This document shows, one piece after another, positions 25,328 to 32,099 of a stretch of DNA of 38,206 nucleotides. Source of the DNA: Microcaldota archaeon (lineage in GTDB: Archaea; Micrarchaeota; Micrarchaeia; Anstonellales; Bilamarchaeaceae); NCBI GenBank assembly GCA_022627495.1, contig JAKEGJ010000013.1, positions 1 through 38,206 of the forward strand, written 5' to 3'. The notes below the pieces were generated by a model that did no database searches, was not told the DNA's origin, and saw nothing but the letters and a program-made list of their open reading frames with translations. The translations under genes were made by a program, and so were the position numbers. Positions within the stretch are counted from its first letter, which is position 1, and each line of letters begins with the position of its first letter.

Positions 25328-26020
25328 CTATTCACTCATGGGTGGGACGAATTCCCTGAATATCACATCTATTGGACTCACCCCACGGCCTTTCGCGAAT
25401 TCCAGGTAGTCCATTTTGGTTCTTGGACATACCTCTCCATCACCGAAGCCAACGACAAAGCTAAGGCGTGTCCGGATTCCCATCCCGATGCAGTCGCTTG
25501 CAAACCCGCACAACATCGTAAATGCATGCTCATATCCGGGCCTTGATATCATGATGTAGTCATCGGCACTCACCGCGTTCATTGATATCCTGACCTCGTC
25601 AAGGCCGGCAGCTCTCAGCTCCTGCGCGGGGTCTCCATCTCTCCAGCATTTGACCAAACCATTGGTATCTACCCTGATTTTTCCGCAATAACCGTTTTCC
25701 CTTATTCTCGCGATAATGTCCTTTACCAAATCAAATTGCAGCAGCGGCTCGCCCAGCCCGACAAACGCTATCTCATCCACCACGCTGCTCTCTTTCGTTT
25801 CCAGCTCGCGCATGACCTCCTCGGCCTTCGGTGCCTTTTCCAGCCAGAGGCGTTTTCCCGCTTTTTTCTCGTATATGTTGGTCCTTCCCCCGATAGCATC
25901 TTTCCTGCTGCAGAACCTGCAGTTGTTGGTGCATGAATAGCCGGGCACCACATTCACATACCTTATATCCGCTCTGGGGTCATGGGGCGAGGCAAACCTG
26001 TAAACGAGAACGCCGGTCAT
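25328..26020 (-). CDS. radical SAM protein (TatD-linked rSAM type)
   Basis: The 230-aa radical SAM enzyme has the [4Fe-4S]-binding CxxxCxxC motif as CTNNCRFC (Cys30, 34, 37) after strand YVNVVPGYS. The SAM-binding GFGEP-like motif is GLGEPLLQFD, with RVDTNGL and VRISMNA following. The pattern, especially the LWLEK...EEVMREL segment after the cluster motif, matches the compact family described as TatD-associated radical SAM proteins. It has no auxiliary cluster domain or SPASM extension. It overlaps the upstream synthetase-like gene by 4 nt (ATGA), so the two are translationally coupled. The reaction is unknown. Confidence 0.87.
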   Translation of the reverse strand: MTGVLVYRFASPHDPRADIRYVNVVPGYSCTNNCRFCSRKDAIGGRTNIYEKKAGKRLWLEKAPKAEEVMRELETKESSVVDEIAFVGLGEPLLQFDLVKDIIARIRENGYCGKIRVDTNGLVKCWRDGDPAQELRAAGLDEVRISMNAVSADDYIMISRPGYEHAFTMLCGFASDCIGMGIRTRLSFVVGFGDGEVCPRTKMDYLEFAKGRGVSPIDVIFREFVPPMSE

Positions 26021-26976
26021 GCCATCACTCCCTTCAACATTTCAGGGAAAAATGCCGAATCCGCCCCATGGTTTGCTACCAGGGCATAAACCATCCTTTC
26101 AAGCCCCACGCCGGTGCAGCCACTCCATAATGCATTTCCGTCTTTTTCCCTTATTTTGAACCTCGAAGTCATGGTAGCCGCAAGCACTGCGCAGCCGGCA
26201 ACCTCCAGGAAAGCCCCGTTCTCTTCCCGGCCCGGGCAATAGACCTCAAGATCCTTGATTGGAATCTCCTCCGGTGCCTGCGGCGTATCCAGTTCGCCGT
26301 CTCTTATCTGGTAGCAGCCGCTTCCTACGGAAATCCTGTAGCCGAGGCCGAGTTCCATTAATAATGCCTCCAGCCTTGCAAGGCATTCCTCCCTTATTCC
26401 TATGACCTGCTCTCTTGTTCCGATATAAGCAAGTTCAAACCTATGGAATTCCCTTTGCCTAACTAGGGCTTCAAACCTGGTCGAATCCTCATTCCGGTAA
26501 GTTGGGCCGGAACAGTCGAGCCATCGCAGCGGCAGGATTTCCGCCGACATCTCCCTATTCTCCAGAAACTGGTAAACAGCCGTGCATTGCAGCGGGTCGA
26601 GCAGGTAGGTGTCGGCTACCCCCCTTGTGCCCGCATAAGGGGTGGCTGCTATTAAGTAGTCATCCCACTTGCCCAGGATATCCGCTTTTCTGAAAGTATC
26701 CAGCGGAGCAATCTTGGGGAGGGTAATCTCTTCAAAACCCATACGCCCGCCGATTTCCCTTCCCAATAAGGTGCGAATGGCATTCATCATCTTCGTCCCT
26801 TTCGGGAGTATGACATACTGCCCAGAGCCGTCGACGAAATCAGCGATAATGCCGGACTCGAACAAGACCGCCGCCCCGCCGAAACCACGGGAGTCAGCGA
26901 TGGGCGGTCCCATCTTCACAATGTCGCCTTCGCTATTAGGGGCCTTTCTTCCGGTCTTTGTTGCAATATTTGTCAT
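26017..26976 (-). CDS. truncated class II synthetase-like ligase (SerRS / amino acid:carrier-protein ligase type)
   Basis: The 319-aa protein is only a class II synthetase catalytic core: no tRNA-binding or anticodon domain is present. Motif 2 is GPTYRNEDS...RQREFHRFE (157-181) and motif 3 is GVGLERMVYAL (289-299). Cys131 (PLQC), Glu176 (REFHRF) and Cys287 (SGCTG) occupy the positions of the zinc ligands that bind the substrate amino group in methanogen-type SerRS and in the amino acid:[carrier protein] ligases derived from it. It probably activates a small amino acid as an adenylate and transfers it to something other than tRNA. It overlaps the radical SAM gene by 4 nt; start and TATA box are 28 nt apart. 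Confidence 0.82.
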   Translation of the reverse strand: MTNIATKTGRKAPNSEGDIVKMGPPIADSRGFGGAAVLFESGIIADFVDGSGQYVILPKGTKMMNAIRTLLGREIGGRMGFEEITLPKIAPLDTFRKADILGKWDDYLIAATPYAGTRGVADTYLLDPLQCTAVYQFLENREMSAEILPLRWLDCSGPTYRNEDSTRFEALVRQREFHRFELAYIGTREQVIGIREECLARLEALLMELGLGYRISVGSGCYQIRDGELDTPQAPEEIPIKDLEVYCPGREENGAFLEVAGCAVLAATMTSRFKIREKDGNALWSGCTGVGLERMVYALVANHGADSAFFPEMLKGVMA

Positions 26977-26997
26977 ATAATGTTCGTTATTATCGCC

Positions 26998-27013
26998 TTA
27001 TTTATATTTATAT
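26998..27013. promoter_or_regulatory. shared bidirectional TATA region (ligase operon / TrmB regulator)
   Basis: TTATTTATATTTATAT lies midway between the divergent start codons at 26976 and 27032, about 28 nt from each, so one A/T element can initiate both leaderless transcripts. Confidence 0.55.
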
Positions 27014-27014
27014 C

Positions 27015-27028
27015 CTCCCAAATGGGAG
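27015..27028. promoter_or_regulatory. inverted-repeat operator candidate
   Basis: CTCCCA-AA-TGGGAG is a perfect 6+2+6 inverted repeat sitting between the shared TATA region and the TrmB-like start at 27032. A bound repressor would cover the regulator's initiation site and the upstream factor-B element side of the leftward promoter. Confidence 0.45.
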
Positions 27029-27031
27029 CAT

Positions 27032-27763
27032 ATGGACACCGCAATACTCGAAGACCTCGGCCTTACTGGCGCCGAGATAAAGGTATACATATCACTGCTT
27101 GAGCTTGGCAGCTCAGGCGCCAGCGCGGTCATGCTGCGCTCGCGCCTGCAGAACTCAGTCGTCCACCGAGCTTTGAACAGCCTTATCGACAAGGGCCTTA
27201 TCAGTTTTATCATGGAAGGCAACCGTAAAGTCTACCAAGCGACCGGGCCGGATTATTTCTATTCATTCATCGACAGCAAAAGAAGGAAATTCGACGAAAT
27301 TTTTCCCGATCTCAAGAAGCGGCAGGAATCCTCCCGCTCAAAAACAGAAGCCACGATTTATCGGGGAAAGCGGGGAATTTCTGAAATTTACGGCAGGCTC
27401 TTGAATTCCGGGGGCGGGGAGTATCAGACTTTCGGTGGCGGGAAGCGGGTAACCTATGAAGTGATGGGAGCGCAATGGTGGACCTCGCTGCACACCCGGC
27501 GGATTTCAAAAAAGATCCGCGCCCGCCAGGTTTTCGATGAAACAATACGCGATTTCGGAGAGGCTTTGAATAGAAGGCCATTATCCCGCGTCCGGTTCCT
27601 GTCGCAGGATTTCGAACAACTGACCGAGACTGTGATAATCGGCGAATATGTGGCAATCGTAATGTTTACCGAAGAACCCTACGGTTTGCTCATAAAGGAC
27701 CCGGTCGTAGTCGAAAGCTACAGAAAATATTTCAGCATTCTATGGGAAAAAGCCCGCAATTAG
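27032..27763 (+). CDS. TrmB-like transcriptional regulator
   Basis: The 243-aa protein begins with the winged-helix domain characteristic of TrmB regulators: LEDLGLTGAEIKVYISLLELG, then SAVMLRSRLQNSVVHRALNSLIDKGLI and the wing GNRKVYQATGP. A helical linker (about 85-110) is followed by a regulatory domain with TIYRGKRGISEIYGRLL and VIIGEYVAIVMFTEEPYG, comparable to the effector-binding parts of archaeal TrmB relatives. It is divergently transcribed from the ligase/radical SAM operon and has an inverted repeat at its own start, so it is likely the local, autoregulated controller. The effector is unknown. Confidence 0.85.
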   Translation: MDTAILEDLGLTGAEIKVYISLLELGSSGASAVMLRSRLQNSVVHRALNSLIDKGLISFIMEGNRKVYQATGPDYFYSFIDSKRRKFDEIFPDLKKRQESSRSKTEATIYRGKRGISEIYGRLLNSGGGEYQTFGGGKRVTYEVMGAQWWTSLHTRRISKKIRARQVFDETIRDFGEALNRRPLSRVRFLSQDFEQLTETVIIGEYVAIVMFTEEPYGLLIKDPVVVESYRKYFSILWEKARN

Positions 27764-27805
27764 CCCATTGCGGTTTGAATGCCGAGCGAAGCGAGGAAAG
27801 AGCCG

Positions 27806-28162
27806 GTTTTGGGCCGCCTCGGAGAGAACGGCTAACCGTTCTCTATGCGCCGGAAACAAAAAATCTGTTTCCGACCGTTTCCTAAACGGCGGGACGCCTT
27901 GTATTTGGCCCTCGGTCAAAACAGGCGAATTTTCCTGAGAATTACCCGGGGTAGAACTGGAAAATCAGATGAAAATCCGCCTTGTTTTTGAACGTCGTTA
28001 CGTTCAAAACAGGCATTTTTTTCCGTAAGGCTTTTCCACAGCGAGCCCGCTGGCGAGCTTGTGGAAAAAAACGCCTTTGTGTGGCCGACGGTTCGGCCAC
28101 AGCAGGCGATTTCCCTTTTGGCTCCGCTCATGCTTGCATCTGCAAAATGAGGGGAAATCGCC
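27806..28162. repeat. array of hairpin units of about 90 bp beside tRNA-Asp
   Basis: No protein gene fits this stretch. Plus-strand words AGGCG/AGGCA begin units at 27923, 28011 and 28104 (88 and 93 bp apart), each answered by CGCCTT(G) at 27978, 28072 and 28160-28165; another CGCCTTG is at 27895. The outer arms pair, for example 28105-28115 with 28152-28162 (11 bp perfect). Between units lie smaller perfect stems: 27823-27831/27836-27844, 27986-27994/28001-28009 and 28081-28088/28093-28100. A 9-bp stem also sits inside the second unit (28032-28040/28060-28068). The last unit's CGCCTTGG is the 3' acceptor end of tRNA-Asp. A 14-bp word at 27806-27819 recurs inside the tRNA intron (28267-28280). 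Confidence 0.65.
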
Positions 28163-28334
28163 TTGGCCGGGATTCGAACCCGGGTCGCGAGAGTTCTCCC
28201 CGCTTTTAGGAAAAGCGGGACCAAAACTTTTTGTCGGCGAACCCTCCGAAGGTTCGCAAACAGACAGTTTTGGGCCGCCTTTTTCCAAAAGGCGGATGAC
28301 AGTCTCGTATGCTGGACCACTACACTACCAAGGC
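28159..28334 (-). tRNA. trnD: tRNA-Asp (GTC) with intron
   Basis: Read on the minus strand, GCCTTGG (5') pairs with CCAAGGC (3') as a perfect acceptor stem with discriminator G. The D arm is GTGT...GCAT, the anticodon stem is CGAGA/TCTCG, the anticodon loop CTGTCA+C gives anticodon GTC, and the T arm is CCGGG-TTCGAAT-CCCGG. Exons of 38 and 35 nt give a mature length of 73 nt. The intron lies at the canonical 37/38 position. CCA is not encoded. A TATA-like TTTTTAAAAAG at about 28362-28372 overlaps the stop codon of the upstream P-type ATPase gene. Confidence 0.92.
28194..28296 (-). other. tRNA-Asp intron, 103 nt, highly structured
   Basis: The intron boundaries follow from the need for a 7-nt anticodon loop and an intact CGAGA/TCTCG stem. 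The intron folds into three elements: CCGCCTTTT with AAAAGGCGG at its start, a long stem CCAAAAC...GTC with GAC...GTTTTGG closed by a GCGAACC/GGTTCGC hairpin, and CCCGCTTTT with AAAAGCGGG at its end. It shares a 14-bp word and the style of hairpins with the adjacent array. I could not confirm a textbook bulge-helix-bulge by eye. Confidence 0.75.
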
Positions 28335-28369
28335 TGATAATGAGATTACCCATAAGTTCTCGCTACTTT

Positions 28370-30991
28370 TTAAAAATCAATCGCTCGGGCGGTATCGCGC
28401 CCCTGCGCTTTCGCCGCAGTCCCCGCGGCCCCGTTCCTGTCCGGCTTCCTCCGCGCCTCGCTCCAGATGAAAATCCCTTTCGCGACCTCGACCACGCCCA
28501 CGTAAACGATAACTATCCCGATGACCATCGCAAGAATTTCCGGCGTCAGCGGGACGAACTGGAAATACGGCGCGAGCGGGGGGTAGAGGGCGCCTATCGA
28601 AGCTGCGGTGGCGAGGACGGAAGTCCAGATGAGCAGCATGCTCGGAAGCGAGCGGAAAAGCGGCTTGGCAGTCCGCACCGAAAACACCACGAAAATCTCG
28701 GAAAGCACGGATTCCAGGAACCATACCGTCCGGAACAGCGGGGCGTTCGCGCCGAGGAAGAAGAACACGAAGGCCATGGTGAGAAGGTCGAAAACGGAGC
28801 TTATCAGCCCGAAGAAGACCATGAACCTGTTTATGCGGCCGATGTCCCACCTCCGGGGCTTTTTCAGTTCGTCCTTGTCCACGCTGTCCGTGGATACCGC
28901 CAGCATCGGGACGTCGGAAAGCAGGTTGTTCAGCAGTATCTGCGACGGGAGCAGGGGGATGAACGGCAGGAACACGGATGCAATTGTGAGCGTGAACATG
29001 TTGCCGAAATTCGCGCTGATTGTGGAGTCTATGTACTTGATGATATTGGCGAACGTTCGCCTTCCCTCGGATATGCCGTTCGCGACTGCATTCAGGCTCT
29101 TGCGCATCAGGATGACGTCCGCCGCCTCCTTTGCGATGTCCGTGCCGTTGTTGACCGAGATGCCGACATCCGCCGCCTTCAGGGACGGCGCATCGTTCAC
29201 CCCGTCTCCGATGAATCCGACTATGTGCCCGTTGGCGCGGAGCGCCTCCACCACCGCAATCTTGTCATTCGGTGTCAGGCGGGCGAAGATGTTGTGGCTC
29301 TCCACGACTGACCGCAATTCATCCGGGCCCAGGCGCGCCAGATCCTTCCCCTGGAGGATCAGGCCGGACTTATTATGGACGCCGACCTGCCTGCACACGT
29401 TTTCCGTGACAAGCGGGCCGTCGCCGGTGAGGACATAAATCTCCACGCCGAGCTTCTTGAACCTCTCAAGCGCAGTCATCGCGTCCTTTTTAGGGGGGTC
29501 CATCAGTATCAGGAAGCCGAGGAACACGAGATTCTCCTCGTCGCTGACCGCATACTCCTTCTTCGCAGATGTTCTCCGGTAGGCTACGGCCACCACGCGG
29601 TATCCTTCAGCGCCGAACCCCTCGGCCATGGCGGTGAGCTTCTTGATGCGGGTGGATATGGATATCTCGGAACCTTTCTCCAGCACCTTCGTGCAGGCTG
29701 GGAAGACGGTCTCCGGCGCGCCCTTGGTTATAAGCACCCTTCCCTCCCCGCCCTTCACGATGACGCTCATGCGCTTGCGGGTGTAATCGAACGGGACCTC
29801 CCCGGTCTTCTCATACCCGCGCGTCTTTTCGATGTCGAACCTGGAGAGCGCGTACGTCCATATCGCGGAATCTATGGTCCCCCCCCGGACATGCCCGTGC
29901 TGGATGACCGCAGAATTGCACAGCAGCGAATACGTGAGTATCCGCTCGTCCTCCTCCCCCAGCGGATTCAGGTACCGTATCAGCGTTACGACGTTCTCGG
30001 TCAGCGTTCCGGTCTTGTCCGCACAGAGGACGTCGATGTTGCCCAAATCCTCTATCGCCTGCAGCCGCTTCACGACCACGTGCTTCTGGACGAGCAGCAT
30101 GGCCCCGTGTGAAAGGCCTATTGTTATCACGACCGGAAGCAGTTCCGGCGTTATGCCCACCGCGATGGCAAGCGCGAACAGCAGTGCCTCAAGAAGCCCA
30201 TGGCCCAAGGCCCCGTTCACGATGAACACGAACGCGGTCATTACAAGGACGACGCGGACCAGCATCGCCCCGAAGCTCCGGATGCTTTTCTCGAAATCCG
30301 TCGGCTCCCCGCTGTCTTTCATGGCCTTCGAGGTCTTCCCAAGGAAAGTCTCCCTGCCCGTCCCGAAGACTACCGCCTTGGCCGAACCTGCGGTCACTAC
30401 CGAGCCCATGAACAGCGTGTTCGCCAGTTCGTGCGGCGCAGGCTCGCCTATCTTTAGCGCTTCTGCGGTTTTCTCCACCGGGTTTGATTCCCCGGTAAGG
30501 ACGGATTCGTCCGCTTCAAGTGCGTGGGCTTCCAATACGCGGGCGTCCGCAGGAACGATATCGCCTATAGACACCAGTATCGTGTCCCCCGGCACCAGCT
30601 CACTCACCTTGAGCTCCATCGTCTGTCCGTCGCGTATCACATGGGTAGTCCTGGTGACGTATTTCCGCAGCTCCTCCAGCGCCTTTTCGGACCGGTATTC
30701 CTGGACGAACCCCAGCACCGCATTCACGACCAGGATGGCGAGTATGATGATGGCTTCGGTCGCATCTCCCATGGCGGCTGCGATGGCCGTCGCCCCCAAA
30801 AGGATGTATATCAGGGGGTTCTGGAACTGCGAAACGAATATGCGCAAAGGCGTCTTGCGGTCCGCCTTCTCGATTTCGTTCTGCCCGTATTGCGCAAGGC
30901 GCGCCCTGGCTTCCTTCGATGAGAGCCCGCCGTCTCCCCCTCCAAGGGAGGCGACAGCCTCGTTCGCAGTCATCCGCCAGTACCGCTCCAT
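28370..30991 (-). CDS. P-type ATPase, MgtA-like Mg2+ transporter family
   Basis: The 873-aa protein is a complete P-type ATPase: actuator motif TGES in ADESVLTGES, phosphorylation motif CADKTGTLTE with the phosphorylated Asp325, nucleotide-domain KGAPETVF, and hinge GDGVNDAPSLKAADVGI. About ten membrane segments are present. The sequence GITPELLPVVITIGLSHGA, then VVVKRLQAIEDLGNIDVLC and the C-terminal LPSQILLNNLLSDVP, is most like MgtA/MgtB-type magnesium importers rather than Ca2+ or H+ pumps. The specificity call is inference. Start ATG 30991 is 26 nt from a TATA box shared with the PHP gene. Confidence 0.9.
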   Translation of the reverse strand: MERYWRMTANEAVASLGGGDGGLSSKEARARLAQYGQNEIEKADRKTPLRIFVSQFQNPLIYILLGATAIAAAMGDATEAIIILAILVVNAVLGFVQEYRSEKALEELRKYVTRTTHVIRDGQTMELKVSELVPGDTILVSIGDIVPADARVLEAHALEADESVLTGESNPVEKTAEALKIGEPAPHELANTLFMGSVVTAGSAKAVVFGTGRETFLGKTSKAMKDSGEPTDFEKSIRSFGAMLVRVVLVMTAFVFIVNGALGHGLLEALLFALAIAVGITPELLPVVITIGLSHGAMLLVQKHVVVKRLQAIEDLGNIDVLCADKTGTLTENVVTLIRYLNPLGEEDERILTYSLLCNSAVIQHGHVRGGTIDSAIWTYALSRFDIEKTRGYEKTGEVPFDYTRKRMSVIVKGGEGRVLITKGAPETVFPACTKVLEKGSEISISTRIKKLTAMAEGFGAEGYRVVAVAYRRTSAKKEYAVSDEENLVFLGFLILMDPPKKDAMTALERFKKLGVEIYVLTGDGPLVTENVCRQVGVHNKSGLILQGKDLARLGPDELRSVVESHNIFARLTPNDKIAVVEALRANGHIVGFIGDGVNDAPSLKAADVGISVNNGTDIAKEAADVILMRKSLNAVANGISEGRRTFANIIKYIDSTISANFGNMFTLTIASVFLPFIPLLPSQILLNNLLSDVPMLAVSTDSVDKDELKKPRRWDIGRINRFMVFFGLISSVFDLLTMAFVFFFLGANAPLFRTVWFLESVLSEIFVVFSVRTAKPLFRSLPSMLLIWTSVLATAASIGALYPPLAPYFQFVPLTPEILAMVIGIVIVYVGVVEVAKGIFIWSEARRKPDRNGAAGTAAKAQGRDTARAIDF

Positions 30992-31012
30992 GACTCTGGA
31001 TTGGCGGAATAG

Positions 31013-31021
31013 ATTAAATTA
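31013..31021. promoter_or_regulatory. shared bidirectional TATA box (P-type ATPase / PHP)
   Basis: ATTAAATTA is centred at 31017, 26 nt from the leftward start 30991 and 27 nt from the rightward start 31044. Confidence 0.55.
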
Positions 31022-31043
31022 GGTTCGCCAGCCATTCATTTCG

Positions 31044-31907
31044 ATGATTGACCTCCATGCGCACACGACCGCGTCCGACGGCTCGCTCCCGCTCGAGGAG
31101 CTAGTAATCATGGCTGCGCGCGGCGGGCTCAGGGCCCTTGCGGTGACCGACCACGACAACGTCCAGAGCGCGAGGAGAATCAACGGCCGGGAACCGCTGG
31201 AAGTCATCCCCGGCATAGAGCTCTCGGTCTTTGATCATGCCCTCGGCTACGAGGACGTCCATGTAATCGGCCTATTCATAGACCCGAAACACGAAACCCT
31301 CAACTCGAAACTCGACTCCCTCGGCCGGGAGGAGCAGAAGAAGGCAACGGTCGCGAAACTGAACGAGCTCGGGTATGAAATCACCTACGATGAAGTGAAG
31401 GCGAAATCCCAGGGCGTCGTCGGAAGGCCGCACATCGCGATGGTCCTGATGGAGAAATACCCATCGGAGTTCCCGAAAATGGCCGATGTGTTCAACAAGC
31501 TGCTCGGGCGGGGGCAGCCTGCGTGCATAGGCAGGGAGTCCGGCTTCGGCCTTGGCGAGGCGATAGCGCTCATACATGCCGCAGGCGGGCTTGCCATCCT
31601 CTGCCACCCGTTCATCTACCCATACGATGCCGATGCTCTCGCATCGAAGTTCAAGGGGCTGGGAGGGGACGGGATTGAAGTCTATTATGACTATGCGGCA
31701 AACCGCCCCTCGGTCCCAACGACTCCGGAGGAGAATGCGCGGTTGATGGGGCGGGCAAAGGAGCTTGCCGGGCGCTTTGGCCTCCTGGAATCAGGCGGTT
31801 CGGACTTCCATGGCCAGGGGAAGCGGGGATACCAGGAACTTGGGATTTTCGGGGCTCCGGATGAGGTTCTGGCGGCCCTGAAAGCCGCGCGGGGAAAACC
31901 TTTATAA
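31044..31907 (+). CDS. PHP-domain phosphoesterase
   Basis: The 287-aa protein has the four PHP metal-binding motifs: DLHAHTTASDGS (His5, His7), TDHDN (Asp36-Asp38), PGIELS (Glu59) with VHVIG, and later CHPF and SGGSDFHG. Stand-alone PHP proteins of this length resemble TrpH/YciV-type enzymes, which act as 5'-3' exoribonucleases or nucleoside 3',5'-bisphosphate phosphatases; that role is a plausible inference here. It is divergent from the P-type ATPase and 192 nt upstream of purH. Confidence 0.9.
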   Translation: MIDLHAHTTASDGSLPLEELVIMAARGGLRALAVTDHDNVQSARRINGREPLEVIPGIELSVFDHALGYEDVHVIGLFIDPKHETLNSKLDSLGREEQKKATVAKLNELGYEITYDEVKAKSQGVVGRPHIAMVLMEKYPSEFPKMADVFNKLLGRGQPACIGRESGFGLGEAIALIHAAGGLAILCHPFIYPYDADALASKFKGLGGDGIEVYYDYAANRPSVPTTPEENARLMGRAKELAGRFGLLESGGSDFHGQGKRGYQELGIFGAPDEVLAALKAARGKPL

Positions 31908-31937
31908 TCCGCCAGCGCATATCTATTAACTGGTTCT

Positions 31938-31947
31938 TAAGTTATAA
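31938..31947 (+). promoter_or_regulatory. TATA-like promoter of purH leader
   Basis: AAGTTATAAC would place transcription initiation near 31970, giving a leader of about 130 nt before purH. Such a leader is unusual here because most genes appear leaderless. Confidence 0.45.
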
Positions 31948-31967
31948 CACACGGCAAATTCAGGAGT

Positions 31968-32054
31968 ATGTCAGAAGAACTTGGAAAGGTCTTTAATAGC
32001 AGAAATAGTCCGGGAAGTTTCATGAAACCGTCTGTACGGAGTATATACGGATGA
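31968..32054 (+). CDS. possible 28-aa leader peptide ORF upstream of purH
   Basis: ATG 31968 is preceded by AGGAG and opens a 28-codon frame (MSEELGKVFNSRNSPG...) ending at TGA 32052-32054. It covers the 5' arm of the long leader helix and stops within it, the arrangement expected for translation-dependent switching. The predicted peptide has no known motif, and a chance frame of this size is possible. Confidence 0.35.
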   Translation: MSEELGKVFNSRNSPGSFMKPSVRSIYG

Positions 32055-32099
32055 CGTTTGATGAAACTTTTACCGGCGTAGGGCCGGAGGAAAGTTTCA
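32015..32099 (+). promoter_or_regulatory. alternative-helix leader structure controlling purH start
   Basis: AAGTTTCAT (32015-32023) pairs perfectly with ATGAAACTT (32061-32069), and the helix continues inward (AAAC, bulged C, GTC with GACGTTT at 32053-32059). A second copy, AAGTTTCA (32092-32099), sits directly before ATG 32100 and can pair with the same TGAAACTT. That pairing would enclose a CCGGC/GCCGG hairpin (32073-32077/32083-32087) whose 3' arm overlaps the GGAGG ribosome binding site (32086-32090). The two pairings are mutually exclusive, as in a riboswitch or attenuator. Confidence 0.55.

Noticed and set aside
27806-28162. CRISPR array
   Set aside because: The repeated words are only 7-13 bp inside imperfect hairpins, units are about 90 bp and internally unrelated, and no cas genes are nearby.
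27916-28353. 145-codon minus-strand frame covering the tRNA-Asp and hairpin array
   Set aside because: It includes the entire tRNA and its intron and has no promoter-consistent start.
28163-29311. Long plus-strand frame (382 codons) over the tRNA and the P-type ATPase gene
   Set aside because: Starts inside the tRNA-Asp and is antisense to a clear ATPase; product is Arg/His/Gly-rich and without motifs.
29832-31022. Long plus-strand frame (396 codons) opposite the P-type ATPase
   Set aside because: Mirror frame of a high-GC gene; Ser/Thr/Arg-rich product with no domain.
31960-32099. ZTP (pfl) riboswitch upstream of purH
   Set aside because: I could not find the conserved pseudoknot segments of that class; only the alternative-helix layout is supported.
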